A stretch of DNA of 64,000 nucleotides. It comes from Diphasiastrum complanatum (lineage: Eukaryota > Streptophyta > Lycopodiopsida > Lycopodiales > Lycopodiaceae). Within the stretch, counting starts at the first letter, position 1; every line of letters starts with the position of its first letter. The stretch is taken from contig CM055111.1 of the NCBI GenBank assembly GCA_029204225.1, positions 30,655,464 to 30,719,463 of the forward strand, written 5' to 3'. The notes beneath the pieces were generated by a model, which saw nothing but the letters and a program-made list of their open reading frames with translations, was not told the origin of the DNA and ran no database searches. Shown here in pieces: positions 11,681 through 23,600 of this stretch. The position numbers and the translations under genes are program-made.

Positions 11681-14600
11681 GTGCAAACCCTAAACCATAG
11701 ATGCCCACTCCCTACATTTTTAAGGTTCCACATTACTTGTATGTATAACCCGGTTTTGTTCCATGCATACGTAATGTTCTAATCAATAAATTGTTTTCTT
11801 GATTTTTTAGAATTCTTCTGCGCACAATTTTTGAATTTCGATGTGAATCAAAATGCAGGTGACCCTATTCAAGAGGCTGCTGCTGATGGTGAGGAATTTA
11901 CGTGTTGAAGCTGATCGCATGCATGCATTAGCTTGCATTTGCCGAACCGCTCTTTCAGTCGACCTTTTCGCCAAAGAAAGCGTCAGAAGAGGGCAGAAAG
12001 CCCTTCCTGGAACAGACATTGCCTCGCTTTTTGAAGAACCCAAAATCAAAGAGGATCTTTTGAGTGTGACCAGCCCAAGCCTTTTCAAAGAAGAGCTTGT
12101 GGCCTGCCTTGTTGAAAGCTGTTTTCAACTTTCCCTGCCTTTAATGAAAGCGAAGACCTCAGGCTCAGAGAGCAGGGTTTTAGGGGCATTGGCTTATGGC
12201 ACAGGATATGAAACCTATAGCTGGACTCAGTCTGCTCTGGAGGTGGTGGAAGTCTGCAGACCATGTGTGAAATGGGATTGCGATGGTCGGACATATGCAA
12301 TGGATTGCTACTTGAAATTGCTGGTGAGGCTTTGTCATATTTATGACACAATCGGGGGTGTGAAGAAGGCCAAAGATGGAGCATCGCCTGAGCAAATTTT
12401 GAATGAGACTCGATTGCAGATACTACAGCGTCAACTAGCTCGGGATCTTTCGGAGGTAAGAAGACATGGCATTAAAATCATGGTTATTAGGACTAGAGTT
12501 TGAGCTTTTGTTGCTGGTGTTGGTTGTGAGCTCTTTGCTTCTTGTGTGGTTTAGGGTTTATGGTATATGGTTTATGATTTACTGTTCAGGGTTTAAGTGC
12601 TATGAGACCATGAGTAGAAGCTTAATAAGTTCTAAACTTCTAAACTAGGAAACTTAAGCTTAGAAAGCTTTAAGGTTTTGGGTTTCATAGCAAGTAGATC
12701 AAAATATTTTTATTGATCTGTATACTCATTGTCTAATTATAGGTGGGTACTCCAAGATTACGAGCGCGTTTGATATGGGCGCTCACAGAACATTTCGACC
12801 TAGATGGCTTGGACCCCCTCTTGGCTGATGATCCTGAAGACCCATTAAATATTATAATTGCAAACATGCACAAAGTGCTGTTCAATTCGGATGCTCCACT
12901 GGGTGCAGCTGCTAATAGGCTTCAAGACGTCCAGGCAATTTTGCTATGTGCACAACATTTAGGCTCTAGATACCCTCGTGCAGCGCAATCTTTGACTAAA
13001 GAGCTGGAAGATTTTAGAAACAGCAACTTGGCAGATTCAGTGAACAAGCATCAGTGTCGGCTTGTTTTACAAATTTTCAAGCATATTGCAAAGCATCCAG
13101 AGTCCAGGTAAAGCATGCACCTTCAAGATCAGCTGTATTTGCATTCTGCTATAATGCCCCTTCTTGGTTCTATTTGTGTATATCCTGTAGATGAAAGCTC
13201 AGTGCACTTGCTGCTTGGACCCATACAGTAGCTTTGCTAGACGAGACTACGTGTTTGTGTAGTTGCTCTCTGAGCCAATTCAGATGTGTCCTCTCAGATG
13301 GACCGGAACTGCTGCTGCAACGGGAGACTATCCATTCAGCCACCACAAACTATCCGTTCAGTATTATGACGTATCTGCTGCACAAGACAGGAAGTTGGAG
13401 GATTTAGTTCATACGGCTGTCCAGGAGCTTTGGAAGCCAGCCCCTAATCCCTTGATAGCTACCAAGGACTCTCATGCATCCCTCTTAAAGACTCCTCCGA
13501 TTGCTCGTACACTCTCTGGAAGCAGTGATCCATGTTATGTGGAAGCATATCATCTTACCGATCCCCTTGAAAGAAGACTTACTTTGCATTTGAAGGTATA
13601 GCCGTCAGTTAGCAGAGCTTATGCTTGGGTACTGATGAGACATAAGCAATGCTGTTTGGCTAAGATTTTTGTTTATTGAATTCTATATTATTGCTTTGAT
13701 ATAGATCCTTTGACGTGTATATTGTTTCTAAGCTTTACCTTATGATATCACTGGCTTCTCAATATGAATGTTAAATTGGATATATTCTAATTTCACAGAT
13801 AGATGTATTAGTCAGAGTGTCTGTATGTTCTGCTCTTTTGAAGTACTTACGTTCATTGTTGATGAACGATTGATGTTTGTTTTAACAATGCTTTGTCCAA
13901 AAGGATGGCTTATCTAGTGATGAGTTTTTTTTAAAAAATTCCTCGCAAATGTATTATTGAAACCAATGGAGGAAGTTAGCATAAATTGACACCAAGCCAA
14001 CCGTATAGACCAAGAATGCCATGTGAAAGTAGCAATAGACAACTTGTTACACAGAGCTAGACCACAAGCTAGTCGTATGGCTAAAGAATCCATTGAGAAG
14101 CAGCAGTACACCACTTAGGGGTTAATGATTTCATGATAAAGCTGTATTAGTGGCCATAGGACGACCATCAAGAGCTACAAGTGTATAATACCCTAACACG
14201 AATATGATACCAACACTAAATTAATAATCAATCTAAGTAAGAAGCAAGAAGAGAACAGTCTTCCTCTTCAAGTGCAGAACAAGGAGGAACATTTGGACGA
14301 TGTTGATGCAAAATTGGCGATGCAGACTATGTAGGAGTTGATATAAGCAAGGTTTTGACACGTGAGATTCTAAGAGTGTGGAGGAAACACAGAAGACACA
14401 AATATGGAGAAACATAGTGATGGATGAAAGGCGGAAAAGATGCTTTGAACGGGGACAGATTGGTGATGAAAAAAGTGCACCAATGCTCATAAGGAACACT
14501 CCAACACGGCACATGAGCCCATGCTTCATATGATGCTTAACAGATACAAATGGAGGTGGAACAAACATGGGTTAAGGTCCAGGAACATGTTGCTGGAATC

Positions 14601-17600
14601 AATAAAAAGGCCTCTCAGATGTATCATGCACCAAAGGTTCGTCATAGCCCATATCTTGAGGGTGTCTAAATGCAACAAGAGCAATATAGATTTTATGCAC
14701 CAAATTCGAGCAACATTTAAGTGCAAAACACATGCAAGAAAGCTATTTCAAGCACCAAACGAGATGTAAATAATATATAAAAATCGTCAAATTATGAAAT
14801 TATCAATATATGCAGCAGAATGTAAGGAAAATTCAGGATTAATGAATATGGTGGGTGGATCTTTTTAGCAAGCATAATGCAACAAACTTCTAAATAATGA
14901 TAGATCTCTTAGCTCCCACAACTAGCAATCAAAATATATTTATTGAAAAATATAAGGATCTATCATAGGGCCAGAAACGCGCCAGCCGTGGAGGAGGGAT
15001 TATTATGCATTGTGGGCAATAGCAGGCGGGTCACTGCGTGTGAACAGTCGGCGTCAATCTGCTCAGCAATTCGGAGGTGGTGCACACGGTGCCAGGGGGA
15101 TTCGAGCAGTGTGGAGAGCGAAATCATCGATTTGTGTTATTTGGTAAGTGTAGGCTTGGTTTTTTGCAAGTGTTTACATTGAGCTGTAGGCAACCAAATC
15201 GAGCGACGTTTGGCTCTAGACCACCTTTCTTCATGCCCACAATAACTCCTACAGTGTCAGTTTCAGCCGTTACGACGAGTCTAGCAAGATTTGAACGCCA
15301 CACTCCAAATGCATGTGTATTTTTGCCATTCTCATGAACTGGGCTATAAGCATCTGATTGAGGTTATGCTGAGCCTAGACTGCATTTCTACATGCCTGCA
15401 AAGACTCCTGTGACCTCCGTTTTGTCCGCGTCTTCGTCCAAACTACAAGTTTCATTTTCCATGCCCTGATTCCATGTGTTTTAGGGCCTAAATGTGGAGC
15501 GTCGTGTAAGCATCTGCCTGGGGCGTGGTTTAGGCCTACACTACATTTCCTTACGCTTGCACGGGCTCCCAGCATTTGCCTGTTATCACTCGTACTGAAA
15601 TCATTCAATCTTATGCCCTAATCCCATGTGTTTTTTGGCAATTGCTATGATATGATCTGCAGAATGATTGTGATGTATGCTTTGATGTTTTGCAATTCAA
15701 TGCAGTATATTTTCTTCTACTGAACATTTGCTTGTTTATTTTTTTTTGCAGGTTTGATCTCATATTGACACGATGCCGGTGCGGGGCCGAGGCCTTTGGG
15801 CCGAGGTTGATCTTACAGAGGGGGATGTGGCTACACAGGAGTCCGCAGATGGAGATGCTTGCATTGTGGTGGGCTCTTTACAGGATCACTCACCAGGGTT
15901 AGGGCTACGGCTCAGAGGGCCAGATGGGCGGGCATTAAATTGGGCATATCTGATTGCCCCAGGATTTCTGATGAGGAGATGCAGAGGTTGATGGACATGT
16001 ATGGGCCCGATGGTACATCCACCCACCCAATGAGACCATCACAGGGTTTTGGACAAGGACGGGTAGCAGGGGCAACTGTAGGCTCACAGGCAGGGCCCAG
16101 TACAGCACGGACAGGGCCTACTACGGGTGTAGGGCCTAGTACATCACGACCAGGGCCTAGTACAACACGATCTAGGCATGGTTTAGGTGCTGTGCATGGT
16201 CCAGGCGAGGCCACTCTAGTTCCATCCGCAACAGCAGGGCCTAGATCAGAGCCACGAGTTGTATGGACACCATGTGCCGCACATTGGATAGACCTCCTCA
16301 TTCATGACCTGTGTGCACTTCCATGGATCAGAGAGGTATAATTTTTTCCATTTGCTTTGCTATCTTCCTTGACGCTTGCTCCATGCTGCTAAACCCATCT
16401 CAACGGTTGTCTAAACTTTCTATTGGATGTCTGTGTTGCAGATCACTTTTCAGGCCATGTGCGTGGTCAGTTTTGTCACCAGGAAGAAGAACGTGCTGGC
16501 CCTATTCCACACCTTCTCGCCACTAAACCTAAAGAAGCCAGCACCCACTGTTACGAGCTCATAACCAGTGCCGAACACTAGGGAACGCAGATAGGTCAGA
16601 TACCACAGTCAGGGTCGTGTCCAGCGTACATGACCAACAGGGCAAGACAGTGTGAGTAGTGTGCCCCAGCACGGTCCATAGCCATGGCGGGCCTAACAAA
16701 GCCTAGGGACCCTGTCAGCAGGATAGGGCCCTCAGTTGGGTCCCGACGTGCAGTCGGCCACGCCAGTGCCACGTGGCCGACACTTGGCAGTTGCATGCTA
16801 CCAGTCCTCACACTGGGCTAGGAGGGGCTTACTCTATATCAGGGAGTAGGCAAGGTTGGGTGGATCAGTTAGTGTTTGCCCTACTGTGGTATTAGGATTT
16901 ATTACACTGGTATCAGAGCCATCTCCATCCTAGGGAGTTCAGGAGCAGCAGTAGAGAAAGCTATCAGAAGATAGGAAAGATCTCTGAGTTTCTCAGAAAA
17001 GATTAGAGGAGGAGAATCGCTGTAGGAGCAGCCTTCAAACTTCTGATTTTCATTGAGAAATCACAATAGAAAGGAGTCAGATTCTTTGTAGAGGTAACTC
17101 GCTGGATAGACAGCTGTTTTTTCCAGATTTCAGAGGGTTCTCTACGGATTTCCCAGCGGAAATAGAGTAGGCTTTAGTCAGTAGATCCATCGCTGTACAT
17201 ACAGGGATCTATCTCTAATTTCAAAAAGGGATTTCAATAAAGCTGAGTGGAGTTTAGTCTGAAAATTCCCAACAGGGCCAGCGCTGGATAGGGAGGTGAA
17301 AAATTGATTTTTCATCACTGTTTTTGAGGATTTTTCAATAGTTTGAACTTCAAACTAGATTGCCACAGACCAGCGACCTACTACCTGAAGTCAGATCAGA
17401 AATTCAAACGAGTTTTGGGCCTTAAATTTCAGATAATTGGGCCAGATAGGTTGCTGTCCAGCTAGCGAGGGCAGGGATACAAAAAATTCCGGATTTTTTT
17501 TTTGAAAAATTTCGGTTATTACTCGGTTTGTTGGAGCCCCACACCTGAAATCAGATCAGTCAGCTACTCAACTCAAGAGCCAGGAAATTTGGCACCGTTT

Positions 17601-20600
17601 TGAAGCTTCAAACTGGGATTTTCCGGGACAGCAGGTCTGAAATCTTGGGTAAAAGAGTTGAGAGGGTTCCTTTTCATCTTTTCTTTGGACGTACAGTCAT
17701 CAGAAACAGCTAAGTCATCTTTCCTTTCCCTTGTACAACTGTAAATTAGTCTTTTAGACTTTTTTTCCATCAGAAGTTAAGGTACCTCTCTTTCAGTTCC
17801 GAAGATGACCACTCCTCAGGGACCTGATCAACCCCCGGAGAGAGGCGTCGACGAACTTGAAACAAAAGCCTTGGCTTATAGTAAAGGGAAAGAACCCATG
17901 GAATTGGAAGAACAGGAACAGTTCGCCGAAGAACTCGACGAACTGGTTACCAAGGAGCAGTTTCTCCAGTTGGTAACAGAAGTGGATGAACTGAAGTTGG
18001 CATTAGCCAATTTCAAGTCCAGTGTGGATGACTCGTTCGCTGAACTCAAAAGCTTGATTTTCAGTTCCGCGAAAGGAAGCCTTCCCTCCACTAGTGTTTT
18101 TAAAGATTTAAAGCCTCCTAGTTTTAATGGGGAAGAGAAGGATAGAAATGCAGACATTCTACAAACCTTCCTCAGCAAATGGAAGAACATTTATGCTCTT
18201 AAACAGACCCCTGACCATTTGCAAGCTATTGAGGCCAGTCTTTCTTTAGGGCTTATGGCCTATAAGTGGTGGTTAAATCTCCAGGAGACTGGGCAGACTC
18301 CCCGGTCATGGAAAGCTTTTGAAGAAGCTTTCCTAAGAGAATTTCTACCAGAAAATGAACTTGATAGAGCCTGGGAAGCCTGGGAAAGAACAATAATGGA
18401 CAAGTCCCTCATCCAATATATCTCACAGTATTGAGAAGCAATTTTACAGATTAAAAATATGGATGATTATCAGAAAATCAGGGGATTTGTCCGTGGCCTC
18501 AAAGATGAATATAAAGTAGAGGTCCAGAGAAACTCGCCTACTACCCTTGAGCAAGCTCTCAGATATGCTCAAATCTATGATGATTCAGTGGGTAGGAAGA
18601 GGGCGACCATGAGAGTCTCAGATACCTTTGCAATCAACGTGAGCTTAGAGGTCGGAAAGCTCGTTGGGCAGAGTTGATGCAAGAGTTTGACATGTCTATC
18701 AAATATAGACGTGGAAAATTCAATACAGTAGCAGATGCCCTTAGCAGAATGCCTATGATAAACGAGCTGAGTTTTACTCAGATTCGTAATGAGTTACTCG
18801 AGTCCTTGAGAGGGAAATGCCAGCATGATGCATTCTTCTCTACTATCTGGAACTCAGTCCAGAGCAGACAGTTACAGACTCCAAAACCAGTTTCCGGGGC
18901 TAGTGCCAGTTCATCCAAGAATACGGCAGCTTCCGTTGAGGATGATGATGAGTCCGAGTATATGTCGTCAGATGACGTTGAGGATTCTGAGCCTGTATTA
19001 CCCAAGCAAACCCCAGTGGTTGAGGGTCAGTTGACTCAAGGATTCAAATGGAAACAATATTCCATTCAGGATGAGTACTTGCTCTATAGAGATAGAGTAT
19101 GTGTCCCCAATTCAGAGGATTATAGGCAGCAGGTCCTATATGAATGTCATGACAATCCTAGTGCGGGACACCCAGGCATACAGAAGACCTATGAGCTTCT
19201 TCGTAGGCAATTTTTTTGTCCCAGTATGAAAAAGGACATCCACGGGTATGTAACCAGTTGCCAAAAATGTCAGGTAAACAAAGCAGAGCGTTTAAAGGCA
19301 GGAGGGTTGTTGCATCCCTTAGAACTACCAGCTGGTAAATGGGAGAGTATCTCCATGGATTTTATAGTAGGCCTGCCTAAAACCCAAAAGGGTAATGATG
19401 CTATATGGGTCACAGTTGACCGTCTGACCAAAATGGCTCATTTTATTCCGACCAAAACAACCGTTAGAGCTCCAGAGTTAGCGAGGTTGTTTGTAGACGG
19501 GCTATTTAAATTGTACGGTCTACCTTCCGGCATAGTCAGCGACCGGGACAATAAGTTTACTGGAAATTTTTGGAGGGCAGTATTCCATCATCTCCATACT
19601 AAGCTTAATATGAGTACCACCGACCATCCACAGACGGACGGTCAAACAGAGAGGGTAAATCAAGTGCTGGAGGATATGCTTCGTGCATACGTCAGCAAGA
19701 AGCAGACTAATTGGGAGGAGTATCTCTCGATATTAGAGTTTGCTTACAACAGTACCAAACATTCAGCTACGGGATACAGCCCATTTATGTTGATGTACGG
19801 TTTTCAGCCACGCTCACCCACAGCTGTAGGGTTTAAACAAGAAAAAGTTGAAGCAGCCAGAAACTTTTTAAAGGACCTAAACCAGATGATAGAACATACT
19901 AAGCGCATTAGGCAGTCCCAGGATCGAGCCAGGCATTATGCAGATCCACACAGACGGGATGTGCAGTTCTCCACTGGTGAGAAAGTCTACTTGAGAGTCC
20001 AAGTCGACTCTAAAACCCTCAAATCAGGAGTGTGTGCTAAGTTGTCTCTCCAAGGTATTGTGGTCCCTTTACCATCAGTAGGAGACTAGGCGAGGTCACC
20101 TATGAACTAGAACTCCCACACAGCAGTAAAGTTTTTCCAGTCCCTCATGTAAGTCAGTTACGAAAAGCCTTAACCAGATCAGACAATCTGGTAGGGGACA
20201 GTGTCCTAGTTCTCCCATTGGATCCTCAACAACCTCCACATGAACCAGAGGAGATTCTTGATAGTAGAGAGACGCAGACTCGTCATACTCTATATCGAGA
20301 ATATCTGGTTAAGTGGAATGATCAGCTTGTTGAGAAAGAGGCAGCGTCCTTCGCAAGATTTTTCCAGACTTTGTCTTAGAGGACCAAGGGGGAGGGAGTG
20401 TTACGAGCTCGTAACCAGTGCCGAACCCTAGGGAACACAGATAGGTCAGATACCACAGTCAGGGTCATGTCCAGCGTACATGACCAACAGGGCAAGACAG
20501 TGTGAGTAGTGTGCCCCAGCACGGTCCATAGCCATGGCGGGCCTAACACAGCCTAGGGACCCTGTCAGCAGGATAGGGCCCCCAGTTGGGTCCCGACGTG

Positions 20601-23600
20601 CAGTCGGCCACGTCAGTGCCACGTGGCTGACACTTGGCAGTTGCATGCTATTAGTCCTCACACTGGGCTAGGAGGGGCTTACTCTATATCAGGGAGTAGG
20701 CAAGGTTGGCTGGATCAGTTAGTGTTTGCCCTATTGTGGTATTAGGATCTATTACACCCACCCACTTTGCCTACTACTTCTTGATTCTAGAGTGATTGAT
20801 AGCAGTAAAGGACCCATTGCGGCGGATGGTTTCTAGCGAGGCCTTTGGGGACTTTAGAGGCATCAGTGCAGATGCGACATTTTTCCAGGCCACTGTGTTT
20901 GGAGATGAGTTCTGGACACATGCAGAGGAGCTTATGGGGGTTCTTCGACCCATTTTCTATGTGCTGCGCCTGGTAGACCGTGAGGGGTGCACTCTCGGTC
21001 TCATTTATGAGTTCATTGACCGCATCGGCGAGGCGATTCAGACGTCGGCCTTGGACGAGGACAAGTATGACTCTTCAGTGTCTAGTATGTTATTTCTCAC
21101 TCAAGTTTGTTGCGTTCTCTTATGCTACAGTGCATTGATTATTGTAATTTGTCTGTTGCAGGAGGGACGAGATCTTGCAGATTTGGGAGGCCAGATGGGA
21201 CTACTTCCACCGACCCATCCACGCCGTAGCCCACATGTTGCACCCCTTGTGGCGTTTTCTCAGGACTTGGACGATCGGGAGCTACACAGGGGATGGGTAG
21301 ATTACACTGAGCGCGTATGGCTCGGAAATCGCTTGGTAGTCTTAGTACTGTAGTAGTGTACTCATTGCTAGTGTGTGGATTCAACAGACTTACTCGTGCC
21401 ATGTTTCTTTTGCCAACATGTCCGATGCTCAGGAACATAGCACGCTAGTTGATCACCTTTGAGCGCTCCCAGTTTCCATTCGATGGAGAGCAGTGTCAGA
21501 TGAGGGAGGATATGTTGAGGCTTGTAATGTGGTGGAGCATCCACGGGCGCAGCACAGGTGACTTGCGGTGACTGGCCGAGAGAGTCCTCGCACAAGATTG
21601 TTTAACATCCGCTTGTGAGCGGAGTTGGAGCACCTGGGCCTTGTATCACACACAGAAGAGGAACAAGCTATCCATTGAGTAGTGAGGCCGTTGGTGTTTG
21701 TGAACACCAACGACCGTATGTTGAGGCACACACGTGGAGAGGGCCAGATGATCGAGGTAAGTCACACTATTACCCCATGCTCCAACTATGCTTTGACGAA
21801 TTGAATTGCTTTCGAAATATGCAATGAATTGCAAAATATCTTGACAACAATGTTTGTTTCTGGTTGTAGGTGAACCCAGACTCTTGCTTGGTGGACTCGG
21901 CAGCAGCAGCTCCTCAGGCAGCACCCACGCAGGACGAGTTGGATGATGAGAGCCACAAAGAGTTTTATAGATAGGCACAGGCTGACGCATAGGCTTTATG
22001 GCGGCAGAGGAGGGCACAAAGGGGGCAGGAGTGTCAGAATTTGTGATACAAATTCTAGATGGAGTTACTTTGTCCTACTAGCACTCACACAAACCAAGCA
22101 TAGAGATTAAAGAGAATTCAGATTATAGGAGAATTGAGCAAAGTTTTAACATATTGGAATGATCTTGTGGTGGGGCGCCAGCCTACATATATAGTTTTTC
22201 TAATCTATGTAAAAAGCTAAAAGCCTAAAGCAAATAGCAAAAGAGCAAAATCTAATTGCTAAACTTACTACCTATATTGGGTAAAGACACAAGGTGAATT
22301 TCTAAGTACTAAAACAGGTCCTAATCTAGTATTAGTGCACCCACCTACATGCATAAGCAATAAAAAACGAATTTACTATAAATACTAATGGCCCCTATAA
22401 TAACATGTAGGCATGGCTAAACCATCATTAAGGGGTATCAAATAAACGTTAATTCCTAACACTCCCCCTTAATGTTTACTTTGTTATCTATTACTCCTAG
22501 AAGTTCTCTAAACTTCTAAAATTTTTCTTTGCCAAGTCTTGTGGTAAAGATATCTGCAACTCTTGCTCTTCTGTAGGACAATAGATAAGCTCCACTTCAC
22601 CACTTTGAATCTTCTCTCTGATGAAGTGTTGTTGTACTTCAATGTGCTTTGTCCTGCTGTGAAAAACTGGATTTTTTGCCAATTTAATACAACTCTGATC
22701 GTCGCACTGAAGTACCGTAGATGAATCTTGTACCATATGTAGATCATGTAGAATCCTTCGTAACCATGTTGCTTCACTTGCTGCACTCGTAGTAGCTCGA
22801 TATCCGGCCTCTGTAGATGATAATGCAATAGTATGCTGCTTCTTTGAACTCCAAGAGATAGCACCAGAACCAAGGCTAAAAACAAGGTCACCCACATACA
22901 TCACTAGAATCACCAAATGACCATCCCTAATCAAAACATAAAGTGTATGCTTCGAACTACTCCTCTGAAAGCCACGCTCCTCAAAGTATGTGTCAGTCCT
23001 CGTGTACCATGCCCTGGGTGCCTGCTTAAGTCCATATAGTGCCTTGTCAACTTGCAAACCTTGTCTTCATGTTCTGCTACTATATATCCCTTTGGCTGCT
23101 CCATGTAGTCTTCTTCCTCTAGAAATCCATTTAGAAAATGCACTCTTCACATCCATTTGTTGAATATCCCATCCAAACTGAGCTGCCAAGGATAAAACTG
23201 TCCTCATTGTAGTTGACTTAGCAACTGGTGCAAAAGTTTCTTCATAGTCAATCCCTTCCTGTTGAGCATAACCTTCCCAATCTTGCCTTATGTTTATCTA
23301 TAGTACCATTTGGTTTGTACTTAGTTCTATAGACCCACTTGCATCCAATGACCTTGTTACTTGTAGATAACCGAACAAGTCTCCAAGTCTTGTTCTTCAT
23401 GATTGAATCGTACTCCTCATCCATAGCTTTCCCCCAAATATCCTCTTTTTCAGCCTCTTTGAAAGTAGATGGATCCTTGGTTTCCAATACTGTGGCCATA
23501 TATGGAAAATGTACATCCCCATGTTCGTGATGATCTTCCTATCGATCTTCATCTTCATGATGCTTTTCAAGCCTAGTCGATCTCCTAGTTCCATGCGTAC

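Larger units (their letters stand above)
16549..20756 (+). mobile_element. Ty3/gypsy (chromovirus-like) retrotransposon, internally deleted
   Basis: A complete structural element: 358-bp LTRs at 16549-16906 and 20399-20756 (TGTTACGAGC...TTACA), primer-binding site TGGTATCAGAGCC at 16908, polypurine tract AAGGGGGAGGGAG before the 3' LTR, and a perfect 5-bp target-site duplication CCCAC at 16544-16548 and 20757-20761. The LTRs differ at roughly a dozen sites by eye. Protease, RT and most of RNase H are missing. It is inserted in an exon of the hAT transposase; removing the element and one copy of CCCAC keeps the hAT frame. Confidence 0.93.
14964..22035 (+). mobile_element. Degenerate hAT DNA transposon, split by a Ty3/gypsy insertion
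   Basis: Transposase pieces run in order on the plus strand: BED-finger-like end and DUF659 (15761-16548), then, after the gypsy element, the central RNase H-like region (20762-21300) and the hATC dimerisation block (21520-21720). The left boundary is a guess at TAGGGCCAGAAAC, a plausible hAT end. No matching right terminal repeat was seen before the copia LTR at 22042, so the right end may be lost. Confidence 0.7.
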
